This document shows positions 35,407 through 44,705 of a DNA stretch of 64,000 bases, one piece after another. Origin of the DNA: an uncultured Spirochaetales bacterium (GTDB lineage: Bacteria; Spirochaetota; Spirochaetia; Sphaerochaetales; Sphaerochaetaceae); NCBI GenBank assembly GCA_944390865.1, contig CALXRC010000008.1:1-64000 (forward strand), given 5' to 3'. The translations under genes and the position numbers were made by a program. Numbering within the stretch: the first letter of the stretch is position 1; every line of letters starts with the position of its first letter. A model generated the notes under the pieces. The model saw nothing but the letters and a program-made list of their open reading frames with translations. It made no database searches and had not been told where the DNA came from.

Positions 35407-36372
35407 TTACTGTTCAAGACATAGTGCGTCTGTCTCAATGATTTTCTCAATCATGCAGTTTTCTTTGATTTTCTCTTTTTTCAATTTATATGTACACTTG
35501 CTGAATGAAGGATTCAAGCGTTTATATTCTTCAACGATATTCTGGCTGTATTCTTCATAAAATTTATCTGCAATGAAAAATACTTTTTCTCTTGGGAAGA
35601 CGGCACACGCATCAACTAACTCTTTCATGTGCTTGTTTCGTCTGTAAATACACTCTAAGTATATATCTGTTAAGAAATAGTCTAAATGTATATTGTTATG
35701 TTTCCAATATGAAGCCAGCAGTTCCTTCATTATTGCGAACAAGGATGAGTTTTTATATCCTCCAAAACAGAATATGCTCCATCTGTCTAGTCCAAGAAAC
35801 TTTGTAAAAAACCTTGCAGAAGCATCAATCCGGATTGTGTAGTAGGGGAGAAAGAAAATGCTTTCCTCAATATCTCTTGTGGTCAGCATTGTTGCATCCA
35901 GCCAGAGTCCTCCATATTTCTCAAGCAATGCAAACCGGACTATATCGCTGAAAAGGGCTATGGGAATTAACCCTTTATCCAGTTTTTCATAGATATACGA
36001 AGGCAAATCAATGAGTTTTGAGACATTCTCTTTATCAACAGTTATCACAGGATGCTTGCCGCAATGCCTCAACAATGCATTGTGGCAGCATTTTATAACT
36101 GGCGGGGCATTGTTAAGTCCCTGATACCAGAAAACGAAGATCGGCGGATTCTCAACTTGTTCTCCATTTGTCCAAGAAGACTCATATTTCCTGAAAATTT
36201 CTTCCTGATTCTCATTCAGAATTCTGATGATGGAATTGTGATAGCTGTCTTTGAAAAAGCCGAAGACTTTTCTCGTCAGTACAGTGTCTTTTCTTTGGCA
36301 GAGCCCGTCAAAAGTGTTTTCTATTGTATCCTTTATCTTTAGTGACAAAGGGATCTTATTGAAATTCCACAT
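35407..36372 (-). CDS. Capsular polysaccharide synthesis glycosyltransferase (GT32), paralogue 4
   Basis: A 321-aa Caps_synth/GT32 protein: PIFVFWYQGLNNAPPVIKCCH, LIDLPSYIYEKLDKGLIPIALFSDIVRFALLEKYGGLWLDATML with the metal-binding Asp. The LDLPSYI and SDI-R spacing resembles the 20.7-kb copy rather than the 26/31-kb pair. It lies between the CBS-cupin gene and the CMP-sugar synthetase gene with gaps of about 11 nt, in one minus-strand operon. Confidence 0.82.
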   Translation of the reverse strand: MWNFNKIPLSLKIKDTIENTFDGLCQRKDTVLTRKVFGFFKDSYHNSIIRILNENQEEIFRKYESSWTNGEQVENPPIFVFWYQGLNNAPPVIKCCHNALLRHCGKHPVITVDKENVSKLIDLPSYIYEKLDKGLIPIALFSDIVRFALLEKYGGLWLDATMLTTRDIEESIFFLPYYTIRIDASARFFTKFLGLDRWSIFCFGGYKNSSLFAIMKELLASYWKHNNIHLDYFLTDIYLECIYRRNKHMKELVDACAVFPREKVFFIADKFYEEYSQNIVEEYKRLNPSFSKCTYKLKKEKIKENCMIEKIIETDALCLEQ

Positions 36373-36383
36373 GTTGCTTACAG

Positions 36384-37151
36384 CTATACTCTCCCATAAA
36401 TATCTTCATATCTGATTATATCGTCTTCACCAAGATAATCTCCGATCTGAACTTCAGTTATAATCAGGCTCTCTTGGCTATCTGTATTAGTCAGCCTGTG
36501 TTTTGCCTGTTTGGGAATAAAAACAGTACTCCCCGTAGAAACAGGGATAACAGAGTTGTCAACATTGACAATTCCTTTGCCATGAACAACTATCCAGTAT
36601 TCTTCTCTGTGCTGATGCGACTGCAGGCTCAGCTGTGCCATTGGCTTGATTGTCAGAACCTTTGCCTGGTAATAATCTGTCAGGACAGTTGTCTTGTAAA
36701 AGCCCCATGGGCGGTTATAGATTTCACTGTCGAGGATCTTTGTATCAAGAGAGAGAAAGTCATAATGCAGATCCCCCTGTATATCCTGCAGGAGGTATGT
36801 ATGGAACTGTGATTTCGTGATGATGTTTACAAGTTTGCCATCATCATCTGTTATAGGCAGGAACTTTATCGCAGGGCTCTTGAACAGCTCTGTCACTTTT
36901 TCGAAGCCGTCTGACACATGAACAATAGCCGCAGATCTATTGAAAATATCTTCAATGCTGCTCTGCACTGGCTTCCCGCTGATCAGTGCACGTCTTACAT
37001 CTCCGTCAGTAAGAACGCCCATAACATTGTATTCATCGTTTACAACGATGACAAATCCAAGCTTGTTTGAATCAATTCTGCTCAGTGCCGTCAGGAGTTC
37101 TGCATTGGCAGTAACAGTGAATTTGTTCAGTTTCTCTGCGCTGTTTATCAC
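36384..37151 (-). CDS. CBS-pair protein fused to a phosphomannose-isomerase-type cupin
   Basis: A 255-aa protein. Residues 8-120 form a CBS pair (VIVVNDEYNVMGVLTDGDVRRALI, FLPITDDDGKLVNIIT). Residues 150-250 form a type II phosphomannose isomerase cupin as found at the C-terminus of ManC (RPWGFYKTTVL, KPMAQLSLQSHQHREEYWIVV, VFIPKQAKHRL). Related CBS proteins in nonulosonate loci usually carry a nucleotidyltransferase instead, so this combination is unusual. It starts with GTG (37151), with GGAG some 11 nt upstream. It could supply mannose-6-phosphate or regulate sugar flow. Confidence 0.75.
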   Translation of the reverse strand: MINSAEKLNKFTVTANAELLTALSRIDSNKLGFVIVVNDEYNVMGVLTDGDVRRALISGKPVQSSIEDIFNRSAAIVHVSDGFEKVTELFKSPAIKFLPITDDDGKLVNIITKSQFHTYLLQDIQGDLHYDFLSLDTKILDSEIYNRPWGFYKTTVLTDYYQAKVLTIKPMAQLSLQSHQHREEYWIVVHGKGIVNVDNSVIPVSTGSTVFIPKQAKHRLTNTDSQESLIITEVQIGDYLGEDDIIRYEDIYGRV

Positions 37152-37189
37152 AGTTGTATTTTCTCCAGATTGCGTGTGCTGTGCAAGAT

Positions 37190-38014
37190 TCAGTTTTTCA
37201 GGACGTCTTCAAGCCTCTTTCTGGGAAAAACTTCCAAGGCGCCGTCTCTTGTGACATTGTAGATATGAAAATCAAGGCCCTTTGCATCAATGTCTTCCTG
37301 CATGCTTTCGTAATCGATGATGAATTTCTCCATATCATCATTAGGCTTCAGGGCAAACTTTGATGTTGCGATGCCTGCTGCATGCCTGTGTCCAGGAGAG
37401 TAGGAACAGTCTGTTCCGATCAGATAGACCTCTGTAAACCCCATATAATAGGCAATCTGAATAATGGAATGAACGCAAGTGTGTCCGTCATAGATGAATG
37501 TACCTGCATCTGGACTCATTTTGCAGTAGTGCCCTTGCTTCTGATAGTGCTTCCATTTTGAATTTGCCTTGATGAAGTGGTTGTATCTGGACTTAAACCA
37601 TATTGCCTGATCTGGCATATTGCGGACCTGCATTTTGCTGTAGAGAACCATTGTTCCATCAGCAAGCATTTCATCAATGGCTTTCATTGTCGGCTCTGTA
37701 CATGCTTTCCCATCTGTGAGAACATAGCAGTCAGGCCGCCATTTTGTTTTTTCAAACAGCTGATAACATCTGTTCATCGAAAATGTGTATTCATGATGAT
37801 CGGCTAAGGCGTTTAAGTCATCAACTGTCAGACTCGGACCAAGGCCTACAATGAAACACCTCTGTCCCTTATGCGTGTCTTTCAGCGCAGTGAACCGCTT
37901 GTCCTGCCTGGTCAGGGCAAAACTGATATTTGTATACAGCAGGCTGAGCCCCGTGCAGTAGCCTACAAGGAAGTCCAGTAATGGATTGAATATTTCCTGA
38001 AGTGTTCTTTTCAT
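37190..38014 (-). CDS. MAF/DUF115-family protein, candidate nonulosonate transferase
   Basis: A 274-aa protein of the MptE-like/MAF_flag10 (DUF115) superfamily. The nucleotide-binding-like motif FIVGLGPSL lies at residues 54-62, NRCYQLFEKTKWRPDCYVLTD follows, then IIQIAYYMGFTEVYLIGTDCSY (185-205) and GHRH (208-211). The order resembles GT42 sialyltransferases of Campylobacter (AGNGPSL start, ALGYKEIYLSGID strand, a following GH-type catalytic His). Maf proteins of this superfamily transfer pseudaminic or legionaminic acid. With neuB and neuA homologues in the operon, transfer of a CMP-nonulosonate is the favoured inference. The start follows the GT2 stop without a gap. Confidence 0.6.
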   Translation of the reverse strand: MKRTLQEIFNPLLDFLVGYCTGLSLLYTNISFALTRQDKRFTALKDTHKGQRCFIVGLGPSLTVDDLNALADHHEYTFSMNRCYQLFEKTKWRPDCYVLTDGKACTEPTMKAIDEMLADGTMVLYSKMQVRNMPDQAIWFKSRYNHFIKANSKWKHYQKQGHYCKMSPDAGTFIYDGHTCVHSIIQIAYYMGFTEVYLIGTDCSYSPGHRHAAGIATSKFALKPNDDMEKFIIDYESMQEDIDAKGLDFHIYNVTRDGALEVFPRKRLEDVLKN

Positions 38015-38992
38015 TTATTTCTGGAATCTCTTAATGATCTTAAATGCAATTCGATAACAGCTTTCATTTGCTCCAAGCACAAAAGAAAGCAGCATCCCCC
38101 TCATATCAGGATAGGCTTTTCTGCTGTCTTCTCTCATTTTAGCCCGAAGAGTTAAGAAAAGATCCTTATCTCTAAGTAACCCGGTTGAATATCTGTCTAT
38201 CAGACCTAGATCCATCCTGAAGCAGCGCTCATAATAGGCATCCATGAGTTCTTTGTCCGCAGGAAGATTCTCAATTGCACTTTTTATATCCTTCAGTGCT
38301 AAATACTGGAAGTTCATTCTCTTTGTAAGTTCCAGACTTTTTGAACCGCCTTTTCTTATTCTGTAACTGTGGTGGACACCCCATCCTTTTGCGACTCTGT
38401 CTGCATTGGCTAATGTTCTGATTGTGAAGTCCTGATCCTGTCCGATTCTTCTGCCGGGAGTGAACCTGGACAGAATGTTCTTTTTGAATAGTCCATTCCA
38501 GACAAACATCTGAAAACCTTTTCTTGCTCTGAGGCAGTTTATAAGGGCTTCTTTTTTTGAGAACGTTTCAATGTGACTGTCTCTATGATCTTTTGGCGTG
38601 GATAAAAGTCTTCCATCTTCACTGACCCTTCTGAACGCACAGTAAGCTATGTCAGAATTGGTAGACGAGATAACATGGAACAAATATTCGATGAAGTCTG
38701 GATCAATATAATCATCTGCATCAAGGAAAGAAATAAATGCTCCAGATGCATTCTCTATTCCTGTATTCCTTGCACCGCTTAGACCCTGGTTCTCCTGATG
38801 GATTACTCTGACTCGGCTGTCAGCGGCTTTATACGCATCACAGATTTTTCCACTTTTGTCGGTGCTTCCGTCATCAACAATAATGATTTCCAAATTCTCA
38901 TAGGTCTGGCAAAGTATGCTGTCAATACATTGGTGCATATATTTCTCAACATTATAAACCGCCAGCAAAACTGATATTAATGGCCTGTCCAT
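38015..38992 (-). CDS. GT2-family glycosyltransferase
   Basis: A 325-aa GT-A enzyme starting PLISVLLAVYNVEKYMHQCIDSILCQTYENLEI, with the nucleotide-contact DDGSTD and DxD motif in FLDADDYID (about residue 92). The second half, beginning RIGQDQDFTIRTLANADRV, contains the acceptor-side ED/QDxD region. It adds one sugar to the lipid-linked repeat unit; specificity cannot be predicted. It lies 2 nt from the dehydrogenase gene upstream and abuts the MAF-like gene downstream. Confidence 0.85.
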   Translation of the reverse strand: MDRPLISVLLAVYNVEKYMHQCIDSILCQTYENLEIIIVDDGSTDKSGKICDAYKAADSRVRVIHQENQGLSGARNTGIENASGAFISFLDADDYIDPDFIEYLFHVISSTNSDIAYCAFRRVSEDGRLLSTPKDHRDSHIETFSKKEALINCLRARKGFQMFVWNGLFKKNILSRFTPGRRIGQDQDFTIRTLANADRVAKGWGVHHSYRIRKGGSKSLELTKRMNFQYLALKDIKSAIENLPADKELMDAYYERCFRMDLGLIDRYSTGLLRDKDLFLTLRAKMREDSRKAYPDMRGMLLSFVLGANESCYRIAFKIIKRFQK

Positions 38993-38994
38993 TT

Positions 38995-40245
38995 TTAGTC
39001 CTTCTGAAAAAGATCTCTTGTATAGACTTTTTCTTTCACATCTTCCAGCGTGCTGTCATAACGGTTTGCCATGATCACATCTGATCTTTTCTTGAACTCA
39101 TCAAGGTTGTTCACAACAAGGCTGCCGAAAAAGGTTGAGCCATCCTCAAGCACTGGTTCATAAATGATCACAGTTGCTCCCTTTGCCTTTACTCTCTTCA
39201 TCACTCCCTGTATTGATGACTGCCTGAAGTTGTCACTGTTTGACTTCATTGTCAGCCTGTATACTCCGATGACCACTTCATGCTCTTTTGTCTTGTCATA
39301 TGCATCATTCTCTGAATAGGCTCCTGCCAGTTCCAGCACTCTCTCTGCAATGAAGTCCTTTCTCGTCCTGTTTGACTCCACAATAGCTTCTATCAGATTC
39401 TCAGGCACATCCTGATAATTAGCAAGCAGCTGTTTCGTATCTTTTGGCAGACAATAGCCTCCATACCCGAATGACGGGTTATTGTAGTGGGTTCCGATAC
39501 GCGGATCCAAACAGACTCCGTCAATGATTGATTTCGTATCCAGGTCCTTCATCTCTGCATAAGTATCAAGCTCATTGAAGAATGAGACTCTGAGTGCAAG
39601 ATAGGTATTGGCAAACAGCTTGACTGCTTCTGCTTCCGTGAACCCCATGAAGAGGGTTTCGATGTTCTCCTTTATTGCTCCTTCCTGCAGCAGGGATGCA
39701 AACTCATGTGCCTTGGCTGTGAGCTTGCTGTCATTCAGATCGGTTCCCACGATGATCCTGCTGGGGTAGAGATTGTCATACAGGGCTTTTGATTCCCGCA
39801 GGAATTCCGGACTGAATATAATCCGGTCCGTATTGAACTTCTTCCTGACTGTCTTCGTATAGCCTACAGGTATTGTGCTCTTGATGACCATAATGCATCT
39901 GTCATTCACATCAAGGACCTGCTCAATGACATCTTCCACCGCACTTGTATCAAAGAAGTTTTTCTTTGAGTCATAGTTTGTCGGAGTTGAGATGATCACA
40001 TAATCAGCAGCTCTGTATGCATCATCACCGTTGACAGTTGCCTTCAGGCTGAGCTTTCTCTTTCCTGCTTTAGCCTCTTCAAAGAATGTCTCTATAAAGT
40101 CATCCTGAATAGGTGAGATGAACTTGTTTATCTTGTCCACCTTGTCCTGGATGATGTCAACGGCTGTCACATCATTGTGCTGCGACAGAAGCACTGCAAG
40201 CGATAATCCTACATATCCAGTTCCTGCTACTGCTATCTTCACCAT
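38995..40245 (-). CDS. ugd: UDP-glucose 6-dehydrogenase family protein
   Basis: A 416-aa UDP-glucose/GDP-mannose dehydrogenase: NAD motif [12 protein letters not shown] (6-17), the STIPVGYT strand, catalytic region [11 protein letters not shown] with the active Cys, and [20 protein letters not shown] in the C-terminal domain. The short 416-aa form with this C-terminus matches Ugd of gut and lactic bacteria. It oxidises UDP-glucose to UDP-glucuronate, substrate for the epimerase at 27.4 kb. ATG 40245 with upstream GAGGAAA is preferred; an in-frame extension to 40344 overlaps neuB and lacks family similarity. Confidence 0.9.
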   Translation of the reverse strand: MVKIAVAGTGYVGLSLAVLLSQHNDVTAVDIIQDKVDKINKFISPIQDDFIETFFEEAKAGKRKLSLKATVNGDDAYRAADYVIISTPTNYDSKKNFFDTSAVEDVIEQVLDVNDRCIMVIKSTIPVGYTKTVRKKFNTDRIIFSPEFLRESKALYDNLYPSRIIVGTDLNDSKLTAKAHEFASLLQEGAIKENIETLFMGFTEAEAVKLFANTYLALRVSFFNELDTYAEMKDLDTKSIIDGVCLDPRIGTHYNNPSFGYGGYCLPKDTKQLLANYQDVPENLIEAIVESNRTRKDFIAERVLELAGAYSENDAYDKTKEHEVVIGVYRLTMKSNSDNFRQSSIQGVMKRVKAKGATVIIYEPVLEDGSTFFGSLVVNNLDEFKKRSDVIMANRYDSTLEDVKEKVYTRDLFQKD

Positions 40246-40255
40246 TCTGTTTTCC

Positions 40256-41128
40256 TCAGTGTTTCCTGTATTTGAGCTTGTCGCGCTGAACCTGCTCAAT
40301 AGGAAGGATCTCTTCCTTCTTGTATGTGAGAGATTCATAGACATTGTTGAGATCCCTTACCAGCGACTTGATCCCATATGGCTCAAGAGATGCTGCATGG
40401 TCAGTTCCCTTCCATGTCCTGTCAAGCGTGTAATGCCTTTCAATGATATGAGCCCCAAGAGTGTAGGCTGCAACATCAACAGCAATGCCAAGATGATGTC
40501 CTGAGAATCCTATTGACTTCACTCTTGAACTGTACTTTTCCATAAGCCTCCTGATCTCAAGCAGACAGATGTCCTGATATGGAACAGGATAGCCTGAAGT
40601 GCAGTCAAAGATGACAAGATCCTTCGCCCTCCCATTGGCTTCAAACAGCTGCACTATCTTTTCTTCTTCCTCATGTGTCGTCATGCCGAATGACAGCTGT
40701 ATCTCTCCCTTGTAGTTGTCGCAGAGCCACTGAAGCATCTCAAAGTGTGTGTTGCATGCTGAGGGAATCTTGATGAACTGCGGCTTGAGAGATGCGATCT
40801 CCTTTGCGCTTGTCATATCCCATACAGAGGTAGAGTAGATAATCCCCGCCTGTTCGCACCATTCTTTCAGCTGTGCATGCTGGTCAACAGTGAACTCAAG
40901 TGCTTCTCTGTGTTCTCCATAGGTCTTGCCGTAGGAATTCTCAGGGTGGGGGTGAGGAGCATTGTACTGCTCTGGTGTAAGAAGCTCTTTCGGACAGCGC
41001 TTCTGGAATTTGATCGCATCTGCCTTGCAGTAGATCGCTGCTGTGTTGATCAGCTCATGTGCAATTTCCATCTCTCCCTTGTGATTGCATCCTGCCTCTG
41101 CTATTACAAACGGTTTCTCGTATCTCAT
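40256..41128 (-). CDS. neuB: NeuB-family nonulosonic acid synthase, copy 1
   Basis: A 290-aa TIM-barrel enzyme of the NeuB/SpsE family: [95 protein letters not shown]. It condenses PEP with a ManNAc- or mannose-type sugar (free or 6-phosphate). It ends about 50-60 residues earlier than typical NeuB, lacking the C-terminal SAF (antifreeze-like) domain. The coding DNA is identical, base for base, to the copy at 53662-54534, while flanking DNA is unrelated. Downstream gene is ugd (10-nt gap). Confidence 0.88.
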   Translation of the reverse strand: MRYEKPFVIAEAGCNHKGEMEIAHELINTAAIYCKADAIKFQKRCPKELLTPEQYNAPHPHPENSYGKTYGEHREALEFTVDQHAQLKEWCEQAGIIYSTSVWDMTSAKEIASLKPQFIKIPSACNTHFEMLQWLCDNYKGEIQLSFGMTTHEEEEKIVQLFEANGRAKDLVIFDCTSGYPVPYQDICLLEIRRLMEKYSSRVKSIGFSGHHLGIAVDVAAYTLGAHIIERHYTLDRTWKGTDHAASLEPYGIKSLVRDLNNVYESLTYKKEEILPIEQVQRDKLKYRKH

Positions 41129-41247
41129 GCCTCATTTCCCCCTCTCAGCGGGTATCGTGTCTGGGTATTATATCATTATTTCTAATGGCTGTAATACTCT
41201 TTAGATTTGACATATCTGCATAGAAAAGGGTTGATGCTGAATGTTTT

Positions 41248-42969
41248 CTACATAACTAACCAGGAAAGACCTACAGCTGCCTGAATATCTCCTCTGTTCA
41301 CTCCATCTTCATTATGGTAATTCCACCTGTAAGATGCATAGACTCCGGCAGTAAGTTCAAGATTGTCCAGAATGAAATAGGAGCCATCAACAGTTAATGC
41401 AAGAGTATGCTCAACAGTACCAGAAGGAGTCTTTGGCTTTGCATCATCCCTGTTGTTCATTTTCCCATCCCTGCCATATTCACCATGTACCATATAGAAA
41501 AGGTTCCCGCCCACAGACCAGGAATCAAAGGAGGCATATTCCGTTCCGACTGACAGTACAACTGCATCAGGGCCGTAAATATACCCTGTATAGCTGCTCT
41601 CACCAGGCACATCAGGGCCATAATGATAGCCTACAATATGATCAAGCATGTACATAGCCTCACCATTCCATTCTTTGTAGTTCAGATAAAGATACGGAGA
41701 TGTATATGCAGCCTCAAACCATGAATCAAGATACCCATCACCCACTTTCGCGACATATTTCAGATTGCCTAGGAATCCATACGCAGAAGGAACAGTGGAA
41801 GACTTTTCAACAGGAAGCCTGAACTGATCAATAACAATCTGGGCAGAAGCAAAGAGTCCGGGAAAGAAAGCATATTCAAATTCAAAGCCCATAATGTTGT
41901 TCACCTCATCTCCGTTTCTAGGAGCCCATGCAATATCCTCGCTGTTGTTGTTCCAGTTGTGAACAAGCATCATCGGATTCAGCATTCTGAGATCAAACGG
42001 CGAGTCAGTGAGCATATGGGCTCCGATATTCAATGCTATCCGGAACTTGTTGAAAAGATTAATGTCAAAACGGTGAATGAGTCTGCTCTGATGCATGCCG
42101 TCAAATCTGAACTGCTGCTTTTCTTCAAAGTTATCAAAATGAGTAAGAGAAAGATAATAGGAGAAAATGTCAGAGAAAAATGAAAGCTTGGCAATCTCCT
42201 GAAATGAGAAATTATCTCCGATAACCATATTGCCTGTCATGCCATTTCCGAACTCCTGTCTGTCCCTGCCTATGAAGAAATTCATGAAATCATTGCCGAA
42301 AGAGCCGCCTGTCTTAATCGGCTGGTATGTCAGCAGGCCATAATTTGCGTCATCATTCGACTGCATCAGGAATGACCACTCGCCATCATAGGTAGGACTT
42401 ATCAGGAAACCGAAATTCGTGAAACTGTAGAAATAATCCCCGGGCACTACTTTCCCATTTTTCAGGCTGAAGCCCCTTAACCCATCTTTGAATGTCGCCT
42501 GCATGTTGAGGTAGACAGAGTTGCCAAAATAAGCATCAATGCCGGCATAGAAAAATGGAATTCTGTCCCGGTAGGGAATGAAGAATTCATCGACAGGAGT
42601 TGATTTCAAGTGATTGAAGCCATAGCCTTCAATGCCGATAAACAGAGAAGGATCAAAAACAATATTCTCTGCTGTGAAAGCCATCTCTTCTGCCGGATTT
42701 GACAGCAATGAGACAAGGTAATCATATTCTTCTCTCTGCCATGAAGACAGGCTCGAGTAATCCAGCCTTTCAAGCGCACTCAGTATTTCTGCTCCGCTGA
42801 TTGGTGAGACAGGGGTAGGTCCGAGCTGCCCTGCAGTTATGCACAGTCTGTTAGTCCTAAGCCAGACTTCATCGCTCATCTGATAAGTTTTCTGGTAATT
42901 GGCCGCCCAGACAAAAGACACAGAACATGCCAGCACAAGCAAACACAAACACACCTTTCTTAATTTCAT
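41248..42969 (-). CDS. Wzi-like capsule assembly outer-membrane protein, paralogue 2
   Basis: A 573-aa protein with a signal peptide (MKLRKVCLCLLVLACSVSFVWA) and the Wzi-like pattern: plug helix MSDEVWLRTNRLCITAGQLGPTPVSPI, a NYGLLTY to EFGNGMTGNMVIGDNF segment also seen in paralogue 1 (VGSGITGNLLIGDNF), and a strand-rich C-terminus. GAGGGG 5 nt before ATG supports the start. It probably heads the minus-strand operon running to the flippase. Three Wzi paralogues in one locus may bind different capsule variants. Confidence 0.8.
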   Translation of the reverse strand: MKLRKVCLCLLVLACSVSFVWAANYQKTYQMSDEVWLRTNRLCITAGQLGPTPVSPISGAEILSALERLDYSSLSSWQREEYDYLVSLLSNPAEEMAFTAENIVFDPSLFIGIEGYGFNHLKSTPVDEFFIPYRDRIPFFYAGIDAYFGNSVYLNMQATFKDGLRGFSLKNGKVVPGDYFYSFTNFGFLISPTYDGEWSFLMQSNDDANYGLLTYQPIKTGGSFGNDFMNFFIGRDRQEFGNGMTGNMVIGDNFSFQEIAKLSFFSDIFSYYLSLTHFDNFEEKQQFRFDGMHQSRLIHRFDINLFNKFRIALNIGAHMLTDSPFDLRMLNPMMLVHNWNNNSEDIAWAPRNGDEVNNIMGFEFEYAFFPGLFASAQIVIDQFRLPVEKSSTVPSAYGFLGNLKYVAKVGDGYLDSWFEAAYTSPYLYLNYKEWNGEAMYMLDHIVGYHYGPDVPGESSYTGYIYGPDAVVLSVGTEYASFDSWSVGGNLFYMVHGEYGRDGKMNNRDDAKPKTPSGTVEHTLALTVDGSYFILDNLELTAGVYASYRWNYHNEDGVNRGDIQAAVGLSWLVM

Positions 42970-43210
42970 AATCCCCTCAAGAAATTAATATGCATTCAAC
43001 ATATATCAGAAAAGTCTGATGTGTGCAAACTGCTCATATTACATGAAGTCTTGTTGAATGGTTTTTGAGCAGAAATACACTAAGCTTTAGCATGCTAAGA
43101 AATTTCAAAAATGATATGGATAAAAAGAAATATTCCTTTAAAATTGTTTAACTTTTCTACTAGTATGTACTTTGGATTTAGAATAGAAAGGATGTGTCGA
43201 AATTCAATAG

Positions 43211-43615
43211 CTATTCAGTTTTCTTTGAGAAAACTAGCACTTTGCTTATTATATAATTGAGTATAATTACGATAACATTTGAACTGATTTTCATTATTAG
43301 ATTAGGCCAGTCTAAAATCGATACTGTTATAACCATAAACAATGTATCAAATATCCCTGTTGATAATCTTCCTAAAAAGAAGCTTATGCATTCTTTGCCT
43401 ATAGATTGAATGCCTTTTTTATTCGAGTGAAAAACAAATTTACGGTTGGTTGTATAAGCAAATAGGACAGAAAGAAACCATGCTGTTATGTTAGAGGTAA
43501 AAACGGAAATACCACATAAAACATTGCATACACCATATACTATGATGTTTATCAGTGTTGTAAGTGCTCCGAAAAAAAGATAAGCAATAATCTCTTTTAT
43601 CTTGGTGTTGTCCAT
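43211..43615 (-). CDS. GtrA-family flippase-like membrane protein
   Basis: A 134-aa protein with four hydrophobic segments of the GtrA/DPMS family (AYLFFGALTTLINIIVYGVC, TTNRKFVFHSN). GtrA is thought to flip undecaprenyl-phosphate-glucose made by GtrB. AAAGGA upstream of ATG fits. It is divergent from gtrB-like and gtrII-like genes across a 99-bp gap, instead of in the usual same-strand gtrA-gtrB-gtrX order. AT-rich. Confidence 0.82.
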   Translation of the reverse strand: MDNTKIKEIIAYLFFGALTTLINIIVYGVCNVLCGISVFTSNITAWFLSVLFAYTTNRKFVFHSNKKGIQSIGKECISFFLGRLSTGIFDTLFMVITVSILDWPNLIMKISSNVIVIILNYIISKVLVFSKKTE

Positions 43616-43714
43616 TATTGTCCTTTTAGTAATTATTCAATTCGATTTTACACATTTCCTTAATCCAAATTATAAATTATAATAAACATATATTTGTTAA
43701 GAGAGTAAAGCCCC

Positions 43715-44695
43715 ATGAGAAATACAATGCATTCTCCATGCCTTTATATTGTTATTCCTTGTTATAATGAAGAAGAAGTTTTGCCTGTAACTTTACCGAT
43801 GTTCAAAAAGCAGTTAGCTGATATGCAAGCAGATGGGCTTATATCAGAAAAAAGTAAGATTTTACTTGTAAATGATGGAAGTAAAGATAAAACTTGGGAT
43901 CTGATTCGTACTGCAGCAAAAGAGAATTCTAATGTCGATGGGATTTCGCTTAGCCGAAATCGTGGACATCAGAATGCATTGCTTGCAGGACTGATGGAAG
44001 CAAAAGATAAATGTGATATTACTATTTCGATTGATGCAGATGGACAAGATGATATATCAGTAATGACTGATATGGTTAAATCATATTTGAATGGTGCTGA
44101 AGTTGTTTACGGAGTTCGCTCTTCAAGGAAAAAAGACACTTTCTTTAAACGGTTTACCGCAGAATCATTTTACAAACTTTTATCAGCAATGGGAGCAGAG
44201 ATTGTTTTCAATCATGCTGATTACCGATTGGTGTCATCTCGCGTGCTGAAGGAGTTTTCATCCTTTAAGGAGGTAAATTTATTTTTGAGAGGGCTGATTC
44301 CACTTGTTGGATTTAACAGTTCTTCTGTGTTTTATGAGCGCCATGAAAGGCTTGCAGGCAAAAGTCATTATCCATTTACTAAAATGCTTTCACTTGCCAT
44401 TGATGGAATAACAAGTCTTTCAACAAAGCCGTTGAGACTTGTTTTTATAATCGGGCTAACTGTCTCCATATTAAGTTTTATTGGAATAATTTGGGCTATT
44501 ATTATGGTTATTCTAGGGACAACGGTTGCTGGTTGGGCAAGTACCGTTTGTGTTGTTTGTTTTATCGGTGGAATTCAAATGGTCTGCCTTGGGGTAATAG
44601 GGGAATATGTTGGTAAGACTTATCTGGAAGTAAAGGCTAGGCCTCGTTTCATAATTAGTGAACGTACAAAGGATAACTCCAACAATCTAGGATAA
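43715..44695 (+). CDS. GtrB-like undecaprenyl-phosphate glycosyltransferase (GT2)
   Basis: A 326-aa protein. The GT2 domain spans residues 8-230 (YIVIPCYNEEEVLP, LLVNDGSKDKTW, DADGQDD) and two C-terminal membrane helices lie at about 235-300 (LVFIIGLTVSILSFIGIIWAI and the following stretch). This is the DPM1/GtrB layout that charges undecaprenyl phosphate with glucose or another sugar for GtrII-type enzymes. It is followed 10 nt later by the gtrII-like gene. Strongly AT-rich. A second ATG lies four codons downstream. Confidence 0.87.
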   Translation: MRNTMHSPCLYIVIPCYNEEEVLPVTLPMFKKQLADMQADGLISEKSKILLVNDGSKDKTWDLIRTAAKENSNVDGISLSRNRGHQNALLAGLMEAKDKCDITISIDADGQDDISVMTDMVKSYLNGAEVVYGVRSSRKKDTFFKRFTAESFYKLLSAMGAEIVFNHADYRLVSSRVLKEFSSFKEVNLFLRGLIPLVGFNSSSVFYERHERLAGKSHYPFTKMLSLAIDGITSLSTKPLRLVFIIGLTVSILSFIGIIWAIIMVILGTTVAGWASTVCVVCFIGGIQMVCLGVIGEYVGKTYLEVKARPRFIISERTKDNSNNLG

Positions 44696-44705
44696 GGATT
44701 AACTA

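Noticed and set aside
40246-40344. N-terminal extension of the UDP-glucose dehydrogenase
   Set aside because: The extension overlaps the neuB 3' end, lacks family similarity, and a good ribosome site precedes ATG 40245.
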